Notes under the pieces: model-generated
Seen by the model: only the letters and a program-made list of their open reading frames with translations
What the model was told of the DNA's origin: nothing
Databases searched by the model: none
Translations under genes and position numbers: made by a program
Source: Clostridia bacterium
GTDB taxonomy: Bacteria > Bacillota > Clostridia > UBA1381
DNA length: 37,728 nucleotides
NCBI GenBank assembly: GCA_026418715.1
Contig: JAOAAV010000096.1
Location: 1-37,728 of the forward strand
Direction: 5' to 3'
In this document: piece after piece, positions 9,138 through 18,687 of the stretch
Layout of the letters: every line of letters starts with the position of its first letter
How positions within the stretch are numbered: the first letter of the stretch is position 1

Positions 9138-9415
9138 TGAAACTCTGGCAAAAAAATCTGCTGCTTTTTATGATGCTTATCCTCGTAGTTTTAGTGCCGA
9201 TGATTATAAAAAACGGAGCTGAGTTCGGAGGTTCCGATGATAAGGCTGCGGGTGTAATAGAAGAAATTCAAAGCGATTACACTCCGTGGTTTGAGTCAAT
9301 ATGGGAACCGCCTTCAGGGGAAATAGAGTCACTTTTGTTTTGTGCACAGGCCGCTTTTGGCGCAGGGATAGTAGGCTTTGTACTTGGGAAAATAACCGCC
9401 GAGGCTAAAAAGTAA
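9134..9415 (+). CDS. cbiN: Cobalt ECF transporter accessory protein CbiN
   Basis: Small membrane partner of CbiM needed for cobalt uptake. The 93-residue protein has the expected two transmembrane helices (about 7-25 and 66-86) around an extracytoplasmic loop containing the family segment [20 protein letters not shown]. The start overlaps the cbiM stop as ATGA; a second ATG at 9137 is also possible. Its stop overlaps the cbiQ start by one base (TAATG). Confidence 0.95.
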   Translation: MMKLWQKNLLLFMMLILVVLVPMIIKNGAEFGGSDDKAAGVIEEIQSDYTPWFESIWEPPSGEIESLLFCAQAAFGAGIVGFVLGKITAEAKK

Positions 9416-10182
9416 TGCTTATCGATAAACTGGCATATCGCTCGAGATTAAGATACATAAGCCCCGCAGTCAAATCTTTTTATGCGTTTGTATGCATGAT
9501 TATTTGCATTGCGTTGGATTGTCATATAATAAATGCAATTGTATTTTTCACGATGTTTTCCCTTATTGTAATAGGTGGCGGAACAAAGTTGAAAACGGTG
9601 ATAAATATATTTTTGCTGCCGCTTTCCTTTATTATTTTAGGAGCGGCGGCAGTTTGTTTTACTGCAGGTAATACATCAAATGATATGCTTTTGAGTATCG
9701 GCGTAGATGGTTTGTATTTGGGCATAGGAAAACAAAGCTTTGATGTTTGTATGCACTTGATTACAAGATGTATTGCGGCAGTAAGCTGTATGTATTTTTT
9801 GACGCTTACAACGCCCATGCTTGCTTTGTTCTCAGTACTCCGAAAAAGCATTGTGCCTGATTTTGTAGTGGAAATCATGGAACTTATATACAGATACATT
9901 TTTATTTTGTATGACATTTCAAACCAAATTTATATTGCTCAGTCAGCAAGACTTGGGTACGCAAGCATAAAAACCGGCTATAAATCAATGGGAATATTGA
10001 TTGCAAATTTATTTGCAAGAGCATATAGACAGGCGGAAATGTCGTATGTTGCATTGGAATCGCGTGGATATGAAGGAGAAATAAATACAATAGATATTGA
10101 ATATAAAAGCAGCAAAGCATATCACATTATTGGTGTTGTGTATATAATATTTATTGGTATTATTTGGATACATTGCCGCTGA
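9415..10182 (+). CDS. cbiQ: Cobalt ECF transporter T component CbiQ
   Basis: Transmembrane coupling (T) component that links the CbiO ATPase to CbiM/CbiN. The 255-residue protein has several hydrophobic segments. Its C-terminal cytoplasmic part carries the coupling-helix signature ALESRGYEG at about residue 215, which contacts the ATPase; a related basic segment SARLGYASIKTGYKSMG precedes it. The start is coupled to cbiN by a TAATG overlap. Confidence 0.94.
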   Translation: MLIDKLAYRSRLRYISPAVKSFYAFVCMIICIALDCHIINAIVFFTMFSLIVIGGGTKLKTVINIFLLPLSFIILGAAAVCFTAGNTSNDMLLSIGVDGLYLGIGKQSFDVCMHLITRCIAAVSCMYFLTLTTPMLALFSVLRKSIVPDFVVEIMELIYRYIFILYDISNQIYIAQSARLGYASIKTGYKSMGILIANLFARAYRQAEMSYVALESRGYEGEINTIDIEYKSSKAYHIIGVVYIIFIGIIWIHCR

Positions 10183-10203
10183 TGGCAAAATCGGGGAGAT
10201 TAG

Positions 10204-11046
10204 ATGAACATAATAGAAACAAAGAATTTATGCTACAGTTATGATGACGGGAAAGAGGCACTAAACAGTGTGAGCATATCTTTTGAAAAAGGGATTACCA
10301 CCGCTGTTTTAGGCGGAAACGGCGCGGGAAAGTCAACGCTTTTTTTAACGTTAAACGGAATATTAAATCCGACATCAGGAGAAGTTTTTTACAATGGAGA
10401 AAAGGTTCAATATAAAAAAGCATATATAAACGAGCTTAGAAAAAAGATAGGAATCGTATTTCAAAATCCCGATGATCAGCTTTTTTCGGCTTCTGTTTAT
10501 CAGGATATTTCCTTCGGAGCAACAAATTTAAAGCTTCCTAAGGATGAAATAATAAGTCGTGTTGATGAGGCAATGAAGAAAGTCGGTATTTTGCATCTTC
10601 GTGACAAACCTACCCATGCGCTTAGTTTCGGGCAGAAAAAGCGTGTTGCAGTGGCAGGTATTCTTGTTATGAGACCCGAGGTTATTATTTTAGACGAGCC
10701 GACTGCGGGTCTTGACCCGATGGGAGTGAGTGAGCTTATGCATCTGCTTGAGAAAATATGCAAAGAGGATGGGGTGACCGTTATACTTTCAACGCATGAC
10801 ATTGACGGCATTTCCAATTACGCAAACTATATTTATGTTATGAATGACGGGGAAGTTTTAACGCATGGAACTCCTCATCAGGTATTTTCAGACGTGGAAC
10901 TTTTAAGAAGCAATAATTTAAGACTCCCTAGAATATCTCATCTACTGGAAATTCTAAGCAAAGAGGACGGGGCGGAGGTTGATTTTTCAGCCTCAACAAT
11001 AAGCGCCGCACGCAGGGAACTGCTTAAACTTTTGAAAAACAGGTGA
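10204..11046 (+). CDS. cbiO: Cobalt ECF transporter ATPase CbiO
   Basis: ABC-type ATPase that powers cobalt import. The Walker A is GGNGAGKST (about residues 37-45), the Q-loop is VFQNPDDQLFSASV, the signature is LSFGQKKRVAVAG, the Walker B is VIILDEPTAGLDP, and the switch histidine is in STHD. LSFGQ in place of LSGGQ is usual for this subfamily. The length of 280 residues is typical. A GGGGAGA site precedes the ATG. It is the last of four contiguous transporter genes. Confidence 0.96.
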   Translation: MNIIETKNLCYSYDDGKEALNSVSISFEKGITTAVLGGNGAGKSTLFLTLNGILNPTSGEVFYNGEKVQYKKAYINELRKKIGIVFQNPDDQLFSASVYQDISFGATNLKLPKDEIISRVDEAMKKVGILHLRDKPTHALSFGQKKRVAVAGILVMRPEVIILDEPTAGLDPMGVSELMHLLEKICKEDGVTVILSTHDIDGISNYANYIYVMNDGEVLTHGTPHQVFSDVELLRSNNLRLPRISHLLEILSKEDGAEVDFSASTISAARRELLKLLKNR

Positions 11047-11051
11047 ATAAT

Positions 11052-12422
11052 ATGATACCTATGCGATTGCCGCGGATAATGATAAGCGGTACAGGTAGTG
11101 GATGCGGAAAAACAACAATAATGAGTGCAGTACTTAGGGGTCTTGTTGAAAAAGGACTCTCTGTTCAGCCATACAAATGTGGACCTGATTACATTGACCC
11201 CATGTTCCATAGCTTTATTGCAAACCGCAAGTCTAAGAATTTAGATTCTTATATGTGTGATGAAAACACCGTAAAATATCTGATGGCAGACAGCTTTGAA
11301 AATGCGGATGTAGCAGTTGTCGAAGGAGTTATGGGATTTTATGACGGTGTGGATAAAACCGACAAAGCAAGTTCTTATGATATTGCAAGAATTACCGACA
11401 CGCCAGTAATACTTGTGGTAAACGCAAAAGGAATGTCACTGTCGCTTGCTGCAATGGTAGGCGGCTTTGTAAATTTCAGAGATAAAATCAATATAGCGGC
11501 AGTTATTTTAAATAATATTTCCTCGGGAATGTATTCTTTTTATAAACAACTGCTTTCTAATATTGGCATAGAAACAATCGGCTATCTTCCGAATATAAAA
11601 CAGGCGCAGATAGAAAGCCGTCATCTGGGACTTCATACTGCGGCGGAAATAGATGATTTAGACGAAAAAGTAAAATTACTTGCCGATACGGCTTGTCAAA
11701 CTATTGATTTTGAACGTTTGCTTGAGATTGCAAACAATGCGCCGCCGATTTTATACGAAGCACCCATATTTGCCCCAAAGGGCAGCTTTAAGCTTGGAGT
11801 TGCATATGACAGAGCTTTTTGCTTTTATTATGAAGATAATTTAAGACTTATGGAGAAGTTTGGCGCTCAAATTGTATATTTTAGTCCCATTGATGATAAA
11901 AAACTTCCCGATGATTTGGATGGACTTTATTTAGGCGGAGGATATCCTGAAAATTATCTAAAGGCTCTTTCTGAAAATAAACAGTTTATTTTTTCTATGA
12001 AAAGTGCTATAATCAAAAAGATTCCAGTATATGCCGAGTGCGGGGGGTTTATGTATCTTTTGGAGGCAATATGTGATTGTGCAGGAAAGAGATATGAAAC
12101 CGCAGGTGTGTTAAATGGGGAGGCAAGACTTGGAAATAAGCTTTGCCGGTTCGGATATATAGAACTTAAATCTAAAACGGATAATCTGCTCTTGCAAAAA
12201 GATGATAAAATCAGAGGCCATGAATTTCACTACTCCGACAGTACGGCAAACGGGAATGACTTTTATATACAACGACCTAATGGAAAATGGTGGTATGGAG
12301 TTAATGCAAGGGATAATATCTTTGCGGGATATCCCCATTTGCATTTTTACTCTAATACAAAAGCGGCTGAAAATTTTGCAAAAAAATGTCTTTTATACAA
12401 GGAAAGCAGGTGCGGTGTATGA
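11052..12422 (+). CDS. cbiA: Cobyrinate a,c-diamide synthase CbiA
   Basis: ATP- and glutamine-dependent amidation of the a and c side chains of cobyrinate. The N-terminal P-loop domain begins PRIMISGTGSGCGKTT, the family's characteristic extended P-loop, followed by the conserved QPYKCGPDYIDPMFH. The C-terminal class I-like amidotransferase domain has YLGGGYPE, the nucleophile Cys330 in AECGGFMYL, and GHEFHYS. The start at 11052 is preferred because AGGTGA lies 5 nt upstream. A GTG at 11043 overlapping the cbiO stop would add three residues. Confidence 0.95.
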   Translation: MIPMRLPRIMISGTGSGCGKTTIMSAVLRGLVEKGLSVQPYKCGPDYIDPMFHSFIANRKSKNLDSYMCDENTVKYLMADSFENADVAVVEGVMGFYDGVDKTDKASSYDIARITDTPVILVVNAKGMSLSLAAMVGGFVNFRDKINIAAVILNNISSGMYSFYKQLLSNIGIETIGYLPNIKQAQIESRHLGLHTAAEIDDLDEKVKLLADTACQTIDFERLLEIANNAPPILYEAPIFAPKGSFKLGVAYDRAFCFYYEDNLRLMEKFGAQIVYFSPIDDKKLPDDLDGLYLGGGYPENYLKALSENKQFIFSMKSAIIKKIPVYAECGGFMYLLEAICDCAGKRYETAGVLNGEARLGNKLCRFGYIELKSKTDNLLLQKDDKIRGHEFHYSDSTANGNDFYIQRPNGKWWYGVNARDNIFAGYPHLHFYSNTKAAENFAKKCLLYKESRCGV

Positions 12423-13477
12423 CGTTGGAGGAAGCAATTGAGCAAATAGCTCCTCTTGATGTGTTTATACAGAAAAAATCGGTAGAAAAATGGGATAATA
12501 TAGCAAAACCGTTAAAAAGCTTGGGAAGACTTGAGGAGATGGTAGTACAGCTTTGTGGGATAACTAAAAGCTTAAATCCTCGTGTGGACAGAAAAGCGGT
12601 AGTTGTCATGTGTGCGGACAACGGTGTGGTGGAGGAAGGTGTAACTCAGACAGGAAGTGAGGTTACATCGATTGTCGCCGAAAATTTTGTAAAGGGAATT
12701 GCAACAATTAATTCTTTTTCCAGGGTATGCGGTGCGGACGTATTTGCCGTTGATATTGGAATAAACAGGCAAATGCAAATTAATGGTCTTTATGATAGGA
12801 AAATTGCCTTTGGAACGAACAATTTTACCAAAATGCCTGCGATGACAAAAGAACAAGCGATATGTGCAATAGAAACTGGGATTGACTTTGTATCTATGTT
12901 AAAAAAAGAAGGATATCAGCTTGTTGCAACGGGAGAGATGGGCATAGGAAACACAACCACTTCAAGTGCCGTAATATCCGTTTTAACAGGAATAGAGCCT
13001 GAACTTGTTACAGGCAGAGGCGCGGGGTTGTCAAAGGAGGGCTTAAAACGCAAGATAAAAGTTATTAAAGAAGGGATAAAAGCCAATAAGCCCGACAAAG
13101 ATGATGTTTTGGATGTTGTTTCAAAGCTTGGGGGATATGATATATGTGGCATGATTGGCTGTTTTATAGGCGGTGCGGTAAATCGTATTCCCGTCATCAT
13201 AGATGGTTTTATTTCTGCGGTTGCGGCAAATTGCGCAATCAGACTGGCGCCTTTATGCAGGGATTATATGTTTGCTTCTCACTGTTCAGCAGAGCCTGCC
13301 GGAAAGCTTGCATTGGACGCAATCGGAATTAAGCCTTACATAGACTGCGGTATGTGCTTGGGAGAGGGAACAGGAGCGGTTATTGGAGCTAAGCTTTTCG
13401 ATTTTGCACTCGCGGCGTATAACGAAATAGTAGGTTTTGATGAGGTAAGTTTTGAAAGGTACATACCCTTGGAATAG
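12419..13477 (+). CDS. cobT: Nicotinate-nucleotide--dimethylbenzimidazole phosphoribosyltransferase
   Basis: Activates the lower-ligand base by transferring ribose phosphate from nicotinate mononucleotide to make alpha-ribazole 5'-phosphate or an analogue. The catalytic glutamate sits in CLGEGTGAVIGAKLFD as Glu316, at almost the same place as Glu317 of the Salmonella enzyme. GEMGIGNTTTSSA and VTGRGAGLS are further family signatures. The start at 12419 overlaps the cbiA stop as ATGA and gives 352 residues; an in-frame ATG at 12386 would add 11 residues of unlikely sequence inside cbiA. No base-synthesis gene (bluB, bza) lies in this window, so the ligand is unknown. Confidence 0.95.
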   Translation: MTLEEAIEQIAPLDVFIQKKSVEKWDNIAKPLKSLGRLEEMVVQLCGITKSLNPRVDRKAVVVMCADNGVVEEGVTQTGSEVTSIVAENFVKGIATINSFSRVCGADVFAVDIGINRQMQINGLYDRKIAFGTNNFTKMPAMTKEQAICAIETGIDFVSMLKKEGYQLVATGEMGIGNTTTSSAVISVLTGIEPELVTGRGAGLSKEGLKRKIKVIKEGIKANKPDKDDVLDVVSKLGGYDICGMIGCFIGGAVNRIPVIIDGFISAVAANCAIRLAPLCRDYMFASHCSAEPAGKLALDAIGIKPYIDCGMCLGEGTGAVIGAKLFDFALAAYNEIVGFDEVSFERYIPLE

Positions 13478-13486
13478 GTAAAAATT

Positions 13487-14029
13487 ATGATGATATTGAT
13501 AATAGGCGGAGCGGCAAGCGGAAAATCCTGTTTTGCCGAAAAATTAAGTTTTAATCTGAAAAAGGACAAACTTTATTATATCGCAACAATGAAGGCTTGG
13601 GATGCGGAGTGTGAAAAACGAATTGAAAAGCATAAAAAGCAGCGTGCCGGAAAAGGTTTTATCACTGTTGAAAGTCCGTCAAGACTTGCCGATGCGGCTT
13701 TAAAACTCGAAAAAGGTTCTGTGGCTTTGCTTGATTGTACGGGAAATTTAATGGCAAATGAAATGTTTGATGTTAAAAACGCCGATGCTCCAGAGAACGT
13801 GATGCGTGGAGTAATGCTATTTAAGAAAACGCTTGAACATTTTGTTATTGTTTCAAACCACATATTTTCAGATGGAGAAAGTTATGAAGAAGAAACAATG
13901 AAGTATATAAAAAATATGGGCATATTAAATCAAAAAATTGCGGAAGAGGCGGATATTGTAATTGAAGTATGCTGCGGGATTCCCATAATTCTAAAAGGGA
14001 GGGAGTTGTTTTATGAAATCGGTATTTGA
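13487..14029 (+). CDS. cobU: Adenosylcobinamide kinase / adenosylcobinamide-phosphate guanylyltransferase (CobU), C terminus diverged
   Basis: CobU phosphorylates adenosylcobinamide and then transfers GMP from GTP to it. The N-terminal half is canonical: P-loop GGAASGKS (about residues 7-14), YYIAT, and the guanylylated histidine in RIEKHKKQR (His49). The LLDC strand is also present. The C-terminal half is unusual: where typical CobU proteins read NEVGxGIVP, this one reads SNHIFSDGESYEEET. The conserved LNQ and the final GIPIILKG remain. Length 180 residues, as in the family. ATGs at 13487 and 13490 are both possible. It overlaps cobS by 17 nt. A second short CobU-like gene after cobS keeps the motif missing here. 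Confidence 0.9.
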   Translation: MMILIIGGAASGKSCFAEKLSFNLKKDKLYYIATMKAWDAECEKRIEKHKKQRAGKGFITVESPSRLADAALKLEKGSVALLDCTGNLMANEMFDVKNADAPENVMRGVMLFKKTLEHFVIVSNHIFSDGESYEEETMKYIKNMGILNQKIAEEADIVIEVCCGIPIILKGRELFYEIGI

Positions 14030-14783
14030 ATCGTTTTTTATTGCAATTTCGATGTATAGTGCAATTCCTGTTCCTATTGTTGATTGGAATGAGAAAAACA
14101 TGAAAAATGCTCTGTGTTTTTTTCCTCTAGTAGGCTTGATATGCGCAATTGCCCTTTGGGCTGTGTATGCATTTTGCCAATATTTTGGAGTTAATCATAT
14201 TCTGTTTGCTGCTTTGGCCGTTTTCGTGAACGTTTTAGTTACGGGAGGTCTTCATATTGATGGTTTTTGTGATACGAGCGATGCTATTTTTTCAAGGCGC
14301 TCCCGAGAGGAAATGCTTAAAATTCTAAAAGATCCCAACTGTGGACCTTTTGCTGTTTTGTCTGTTATTGTAGTATTTCTTTTGAATTTTTCCGCATACA
14401 CTCAAATTTATGCTCATGCGGATGTATTGTCGCAAGCAATGTTAAACTTTGTTCTTTCGCGAGCGTTAAGCGGAATTTCCGTTATATGTTTTCCTCGTGC
14501 AAAAACAAGCACATTGGCAAAAACATTTGGTGAAAATGCCAGCACAAATTCAAGCTATATACTGATGGCAGCGGCTTTGGCGACGGTTTCTTTAATGATT
14601 TGGAACAAAGCTGCAATCGGGATAGCTTTGACGATTTCATCCGGTATAATTTTTTTATATTATTATAAAATGGCAATTTCCCGTTTTGGAGGCATTACGG
14701 GAGATCTTGCGGGGTATTTTCTGGTTGTGTGTGAAACGGTATCGCTTGTTTTGATTGCGCTTCTTGGGGGTGTAAAGCTTTGA
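14013..14783 (+). CDS. cobS: Adenosylcobinamide-GDP ribazoletransferase (cobalamin synthase)
   Basis: Membrane enzyme that joins adenosylcobinamide-GDP to alpha-ribazole (phosphate), the closing step of B12 assembly. The 256-residue protein is strongly hydrophobic with several membrane segments. The conserved acidic metal-site motif GGLHIDGFCDTSDAIFS lies at about residues 75-91, followed by EEMLKILKDPNCGPFAV. The N-terminal NMKNALCFFPLVG is also typical. A strong AGGGAGGGA precedes the ATG even though the start lies within the end of cobU. Its stop overlaps the next start as TTGA. Confidence 0.95.
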   Translation: MKSVFESFFIAISMYSAIPVPIVDWNEKNMKNALCFFPLVGLICAIALWAVYAFCQYFGVNHILFAALAVFVNVLVTGGLHIDGFCDTSDAIFSRRSREEMLKILKDPNCGPFAVLSVIVVFLLNFSAYTQIYAHADVLSQAMLNFVLSRALSGISVICFPRAKTSTLAKTFGENASTNSSYILMAAALATVSLMIWNKAAIGIALTISSGIIFLYYYKMAISRFGGITGDLAGYFLVVCETVSLVLIALLGGVKL

Positions 14784-15172
14784 TTTTGATTATAGGAGGC
14801 ATTGCTCAGGGAAAGCTTTCTTATGCACTCAACACGTTTGCTTTAAAAAAAGAAGATGTTTTTTACGGCAATGTTGATAGGCTTGAATGTGTATTTGATA
14901 AAAAAATTTTGTACGATATGAATGCAGTCATAAAAAGATTTTATGAAAATGGCATTGGTCCTATAGAATTCATTTTAAAAAATATCGACAGGTTCCAAGA
15001 TAAAATTATTATTGCGTCGGAAATCGGATGCGGCATTGTTCCGATGGATAAGAAAGAGCGTGAATTTCGTGAAATTATAGGCAGGACAAACTGTGTTTTG
15101 GCAGAGTATGCCGAAAGGGTAGACAGGGTGTTTTGTGGGATAGGGCAGACAATAAAGGGGGATAAGCATTGA
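14780..15172 (+). CDS. Short CobU-like P-loop protein with degenerate Walker A
   Basis: A 130-residue relative of CobU encoded directly after cobS. The N terminus MILIIGGIAQGKLSYAL matches the CobU P-loop region, but the SGKS is changed to QGKL, so the catalytic Ser/Thr of the Walker A is gone. The middle is shortened and lacks the RIxxH histidine motif. The C-terminal half is strongly CobU-like: SEIGCGIVPMDKKEREFRE, then GRTNCVLAE and GIGQTIKG. It is therefore complementary to the upstream cobU, which keeps the N-terminal motifs but lost NEVGxGIVP. Its activity is unknown; it may be a subunit partner, a single-activity enzyme or a relic. The TTG start overlaps the cobS stop. Confidence 0.82.
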   Translation: MILIIGGIAQGKLSYALNTFALKKEDVFYGNVDRLECVFDKKILYDMNAVIKRFYENGIGPIEFILKNIDRFQDKIIIASEIGCGIVPMDKKEREFREIIGRTNCVLAEYAERVDRVFCGIGQTIKGDKH

Positions 15173-16131
15173 CATTTGAAGCGTGTGTTATAATGGGATT
15201 TATTTTGGATATGCTTTTTGGTGATCCTTATTTTCTTCCTCACCCCGTGGTGTTTATGGGGGAACTCATAGCATGGACGGAGAAAAATCTAAGGAAGGTG
15301 TTTTATAAAACTTCTTCCATGGAAATTGTCGGAGGTTTATTTTTAGCAGCAATCACGATAAGCGTAAGCTTTATTTTACCCTTTTTTATACTTTCTTTGC
15401 TGAGAAAAATAAGCTTCCGATTGGGTTTTTTTGCGGAGGCATTTTGTATATATCAAATTTTAGCCGCAAAATGTCTGAAGGTTGAAAGTATGAAGGTATA
15501 CGATGCGCTTAAAGAAAATGACATTGAAGATGCAAGAAAAAAATTGTCGTATTTGGTGGGCAGGGATACACAAAATCTTACAGAGGAAGAAGTTATTAAG
15601 GCGACGGTGGAAACTGTTGCGGAAAATACTTCAGACGGGGTAGTTGCACCTCTGTTTTACATTATGATAGGAGGAGCTCCGCTGGGTTTTTTGTATAAGG
15701 CAATCAATACTTTGGATTCAATGGTAGGGTATAAAAATGAAAAATATCTTTACTTTGGACGTGTGTCGGCGTATTTGGATGATATAGCAAATTTTATCCC
15801 TTCAAGGGTGACGGGATTTGTTATGGCGTTTTCTGCACTGCCGTTGGGACTTGATGCAAAGTCGGCATTCAAAATATTTTTGCGTGACAGAAAAAAACAT
15901 CTTTCTCCGAATTCCGCTCAGACGGAATCCGCAGCGGCAGGAGCACTTGGAATTCAGCTTGGCGGCACGCATGACTATTTTGGTAAGCCGGTAAAAAAGC
16001 CCCTAATAGGAGATAATGTCAGGCATGCCGAAAAAGATGATATTAAAAAAGTTAATGCCATGATGTATGCAACATCGATGATTATACTTATTTTGCTTTG
16101 CATCACAAGACTCGTAAAGGATGTGATTTAG
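15169..16131 (+). CDS. cbiB: Adenosylcobinamide-phosphate synthase CbiB
   Basis: Membrane enzyme that attaches (R)-1-amino-2-propanol O-phosphate, the CobD product, to adenosylcobyric acid. The N terminus reads DMLFGDPYFLPHPVVFMG, the family signature. GRDTQNLTEEEVIKATVET, AENTSDGVVAPLFY and the late SPNSAQTESAAAGALGI are further conserved segments. The length of 320 residues and multiple hydrophobic segments fit. The TTG start overlaps the preceding stop as TTGA, with AAAGGGGGAT as ribosome-binding site. Its stop overlaps the cobD GTG by one base. Confidence 0.95.
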   Translation: MTFEACVIMGFILDMLFGDPYFLPHPVVFMGELIAWTEKNLRKVFYKTSSMEIVGGLFLAAITISVSFILPFFILSLLRKISFRLGFFAEAFCIYQILAAKCLKVESMKVYDALKENDIEDARKKLSYLVGRDTQNLTEEEVIKATVETVAENTSDGVVAPLFYIMIGGAPLGFLYKAINTLDSMVGYKNEKYLYFGRVSAYLDDIANFIPSRVTGFVMAFSALPLGLDAKSAFKIFLRDRKKHLSPNSAQTESAAAGALGIQLGGTHDYFGKPVKKPLIGDNVRHAEKDDIKKVNAMMYATSMIILILLCITRLVKDVI

Positions 16132-17165
16132 TGAGTGAGCATGGAGGAGATATATATTCTGCCGAATATGACAATATTATTGATTTTTCAGCTAATGTCA
16201 GCCCGTTCGGACTTTGCGAAGAAATCAAATCGGCAATCACAAATTCGGCAGACAGCGTTGCAAATTATCCGGATCCGTATTGCAGAAAGCTTAGGCAAGC
16301 GCTTTCAAAGCACCATGGTATTAAAATGGAGAATATTATATGTGGCAATGGCGGAGCGGATGTCATATTCAGGCTTGTCGGAGCGAAACGTCCGAAAAAG
16401 GCAATTATTATGGCACCTACATTTTCTGAGTATGAAAAAGCACTTGAAGAAGTAAATTGCGATATTTTGTATTACATGATGGACAGTACCTTCACAATAA
16501 AATCAGACTTGCTAGACATGATAGATGAAAGCGTTGATATGATTTTTATATGCAATCCCAACAATCCTACAGGTATCTTAACGGAGATTTCATTTATTGA
16601 AGAAATTTTGAGTATAGGGAAAAAAACTTTAGTTGTGATTGATGAGTGTTTTAATGATATGATAGACAATCCCGAAGCTTACTCTATGATAAGTAAAATA
16701 CACAAATATAAAAATCTGTTTATTCTGCGCTCTTTAACAAAGCTTTATGCTCTTGCGGGACTTAGAATAGGCTATGGGATATCATCAAACGCGGAATTTA
16801 TCGAAAAGGTGAGAAAAGTTGGTCAGCCATGGTCTGTAAGCACGCTTGCATCAGAAGCGGGAGCTGTAGCAGTAGCATGTAAAGAATACAGGGAAAGGGT
16901 TTGTGAATTTATAAAAGAGGAAAAGAAATATCTTTATGAAGAACTTAAGAACCTTGGACTGTATGTAATAAAACCTGCCGCAAACTATCTGTTTTTTAAA
17001 GCTTGCGGGGTTTATGATTTAGAGCGAAAAATACTGCCGTTTGGGATTATGATAAGAAGCTGCAAAAATTACAGAAATCTTGGTCCAGATTATTATAGAG
17101 TAGCGGTAAAGTTAAGAAACGAAAATGAACTTCTTATAGCTGCACTTAAAAAGGTATTGAGGTGA
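16131..17165 (+). CDS. cobD: L-threonine-O-3-phosphate decarboxylase CobD
   Basis: PLP-dependent fold-type I enzyme that makes (R)-1-amino-2-propanol O-phosphate for CbiB. The N terminus EHGGDIYS...[12 protein letters not shown] is diagnostic of CobD, the substrate region CNPNNPTG is present, and the PLP lysine is Lys204 in [16 protein letters not shown]. The GTG at 16131 (TAGTG overlap with cbiB) brings the N terminus into line with the family and gives 344 residues. An ATG at 16098 would add 11 residues coded inside cbiB. Adjacent position to cbiB matches the direct hand-over of product. Confidence 0.93.
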   Translation: MSEHGGDIYSAEYDNIIDFSANVSPFGLCEEIKSAITNSADSVANYPDPYCRKLRQALSKHHGIKMENIICGNGGADVIFRLVGAKRPKKAIIMAPTFSEYEKALEEVNCDILYYMMDSTFTIKSDLLDMIDESVDMIFICNPNNPTGILTEISFIEEILSIGKKTLVVIDECFNDMIDNPEAYSMISKIHKYKNLFILRSLTKLYALAGLRIGYGISSNAEFIEKVRKVGQPWSVSTLASEAGAVAVACKEYRERVCEFIKEEKKYLYEELKNLGLYVIKPAANYLFFKACGVYDLERKILPFGIMIRSCKNYRNLGPDYYRVAVKLRNENELLIAALKKVLR

Positions 17166-17170
17166 TAAAA

Positions 17171-18676
17171 ATGGCAGCAAAATCTATTATGGTGGTTGGG
17201 ACTATGTCGTCGGCAGGGAAGAGTCTGATTACAGCCGGATTGTGCAGAATTTTCAAGCAAGACGGCTACGCAGTGGCACCTTTTAAATCACAAAACATGG
17301 CGCTTAATTCCTACATTACCAAGGATGGTTTGGAGATGGGCAGAGCGCAGGTAATGCAGGCGGAGGCGGCGGGGATTGAGCCTAGCGTGCTTATGAATCC
17401 TATTTTGCTCAAACCCACAAGTGATAAAGGCTCACAGGTAATATTAAACGGAGAAGTCTGGGGCAATATGTCGGCAATGGAATATTATAAGCATAAAAAG
17501 GAATTTATCCCTCATATCATGGAGGCATATGGCAAATTATCTGAAAACAATGATATTATCGTTCTGGAGGGAGCAGGAAGTCCTTCTGAAATCAACTTGA
17601 AGTCTGTTGATATTGTAAATATGGGAATGGCAAAGCTGTCCAAGTCACCTGTAATTATAGTAGGAGATATTGACAGAGGCGGAGTTTTTGCATCTCTTTA
17701 CGGTACTGTAGAATTGATGGAACCCGACGAACGGTCAATGATTAAGGGGATTGTGATAAACAAATTTCGCGGTGATGTGAAAATTCTTCAAAGTGGATTA
17801 AATATGATAGAAAAGCTCACAGGTGTGCCCGTTTTGGGCGTTGTGCCTTATTTAAACATTGATATTGACGATGAAGACAGCCTTTCCGAAAAACTAACCA
17901 AAGCAAAGACTGCTAAAATTGTTGATATAGCTGTCATACGCCTGCCGCGAATTTCAAATTTTACGGATTTTAATGTTTTTGGTCTTTTTGACGGAGTGTC
18001 GTTAAGATACGTGACGAAACCGAGTGAACTGGGGAACCCCGATCTTATCATTATTCCCGGCACAAAGAATACTGCGTTGGATTTATTGTGGATGCGCCAA
18101 AATGGATTGGAAGCGCTAATTTTAAAGCAAAACCAAAAAGGAACAATAATATTTGGCGTATGCGGAGGCTTTCAAATGCTTGGGAAACGTATTTCAGATC
18201 CATATTGCGTGGAAAACGGTAAAGATATTGATGGCATGGGGCTTTTGGATGTATCAACCGTTTTTGAGAAGAATAAAACAAGAACAAGAATAGCAGGGAA
18301 AATAGCAAAAATAGGCGGTTTATTTCAGACTCTTTCCGATATGGATGTCAGCGGTTACGAAATCCACATGGGAATAACATCCAATCTCGGCAATGCGTAT
18401 CCGTTTACAGTGCTTGAAGGTATGAGGGAGGACGGGTATACGAATAAAGGGAATACCGTATTCGGCTCTTATCTTCACGGTTTTTTCGACAGTGAAAATG
18501 TGGCGTGCAAAATTGTCGAGGCTTTGATGAAAAAGAATGGCATAGACTTTTTTGATATGCCAAGCTTTGATTTAAAGGAATATAAAAATAAGCAATATGA
18601 TATGTTGGCGGATGAAATGCGAAAATGTCTTAATATTAAGAAAATTTATGAGATAATGCAAACTGGTCTTGCATGA
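17171..18676 (+). CDS. cbiP: Cobyric acid synthase CbiP (CobQ)
   Basis: Glutamine-dependent enzyme that amidates side chains b, d, e and g of adenosylcobyrinate a,c-diamide. The N terminus [15 protein letters not shown] holds the P-loop, followed by [14 protein letters not shown] and [15 protein letters not shown]. The C-terminal amidotransferase-like domain has IIPGTKNTA, the nucleophile region [11 protein letters not shown], and the late GSYLHGFFD. It has 501 residues. The ATG at 17171 is preferred because AGGTGA lies 5 nt upstream and it gives the usual N terminus; a GTG at 17162 overlapping the cobD stop is the alternative. Confidence 0.95.
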   Translation: MAAKSIMVVGTMSSAGKSLITAGLCRIFKQDGYAVAPFKSQNMALNSYITKDGLEMGRAQVMQAEAAGIEPSVLMNPILLKPTSDKGSQVILNGEVWGNMSAMEYYKHKKEFIPHIMEAYGKLSENNDIIVLEGAGSPSEINLKSVDIVNMGMAKLSKSPVIIVGDIDRGGVFASLYGTVELMEPDERSMIKGIVINKFRGDVKILQSGLNMIEKLTGVPVLGVVPYLNIDIDDEDSLSEKLTKAKTAKIVDIAVIRLPRISNFTDFNVFGLFDGVSLRYVTKPSELGNPDLIIIPGTKNTALDLLWMRQNGLEALILKQNQKGTIIFGVCGGFQMLGKRISDPYCVENGKDIDGMGLLDVSTVFEKNKTRTRIAGKIAKIGGLFQTLSDMDVSGYEIHMGITSNLGNAYPFTVLEGMREDGYTNKGNTVFGSYLHGFFDSENVACKIVEALMKKNGIDFFDMPSFDLKEYKNKQYDMLADEMRKCLNIKKIYEIMQTGLA

Positions 18677-18687
18677 TGAGGCTTAAT

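Noticed and set aside
10204-11046. LSFGQ signature in CbiO as an anomaly
   Set aside because: It is the normal form in cobalt ECF ATPases.
12386-13477. ATG at 12386 as the cobT start
   Set aside because: It lies within cbiA. The ATG at 12419 forms the usual ATGA overlap and gives the normal protein length.
14780-15172. cobU-like gene as a plain pseudogene
   Set aside because: The frame is intact, coupled to cobS and cbiB by overlaps, with a well-preserved C-terminal half. This suggests selection rather than decay, though a relic cannot be excluded.
16098-17165. ATG at 16098 as the cobD start
   Set aside because: It would overlap cbiB by 34 nt and add residues outside the CobD family N terminus. 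The GTG at 16131 gives the expected EHGG start.
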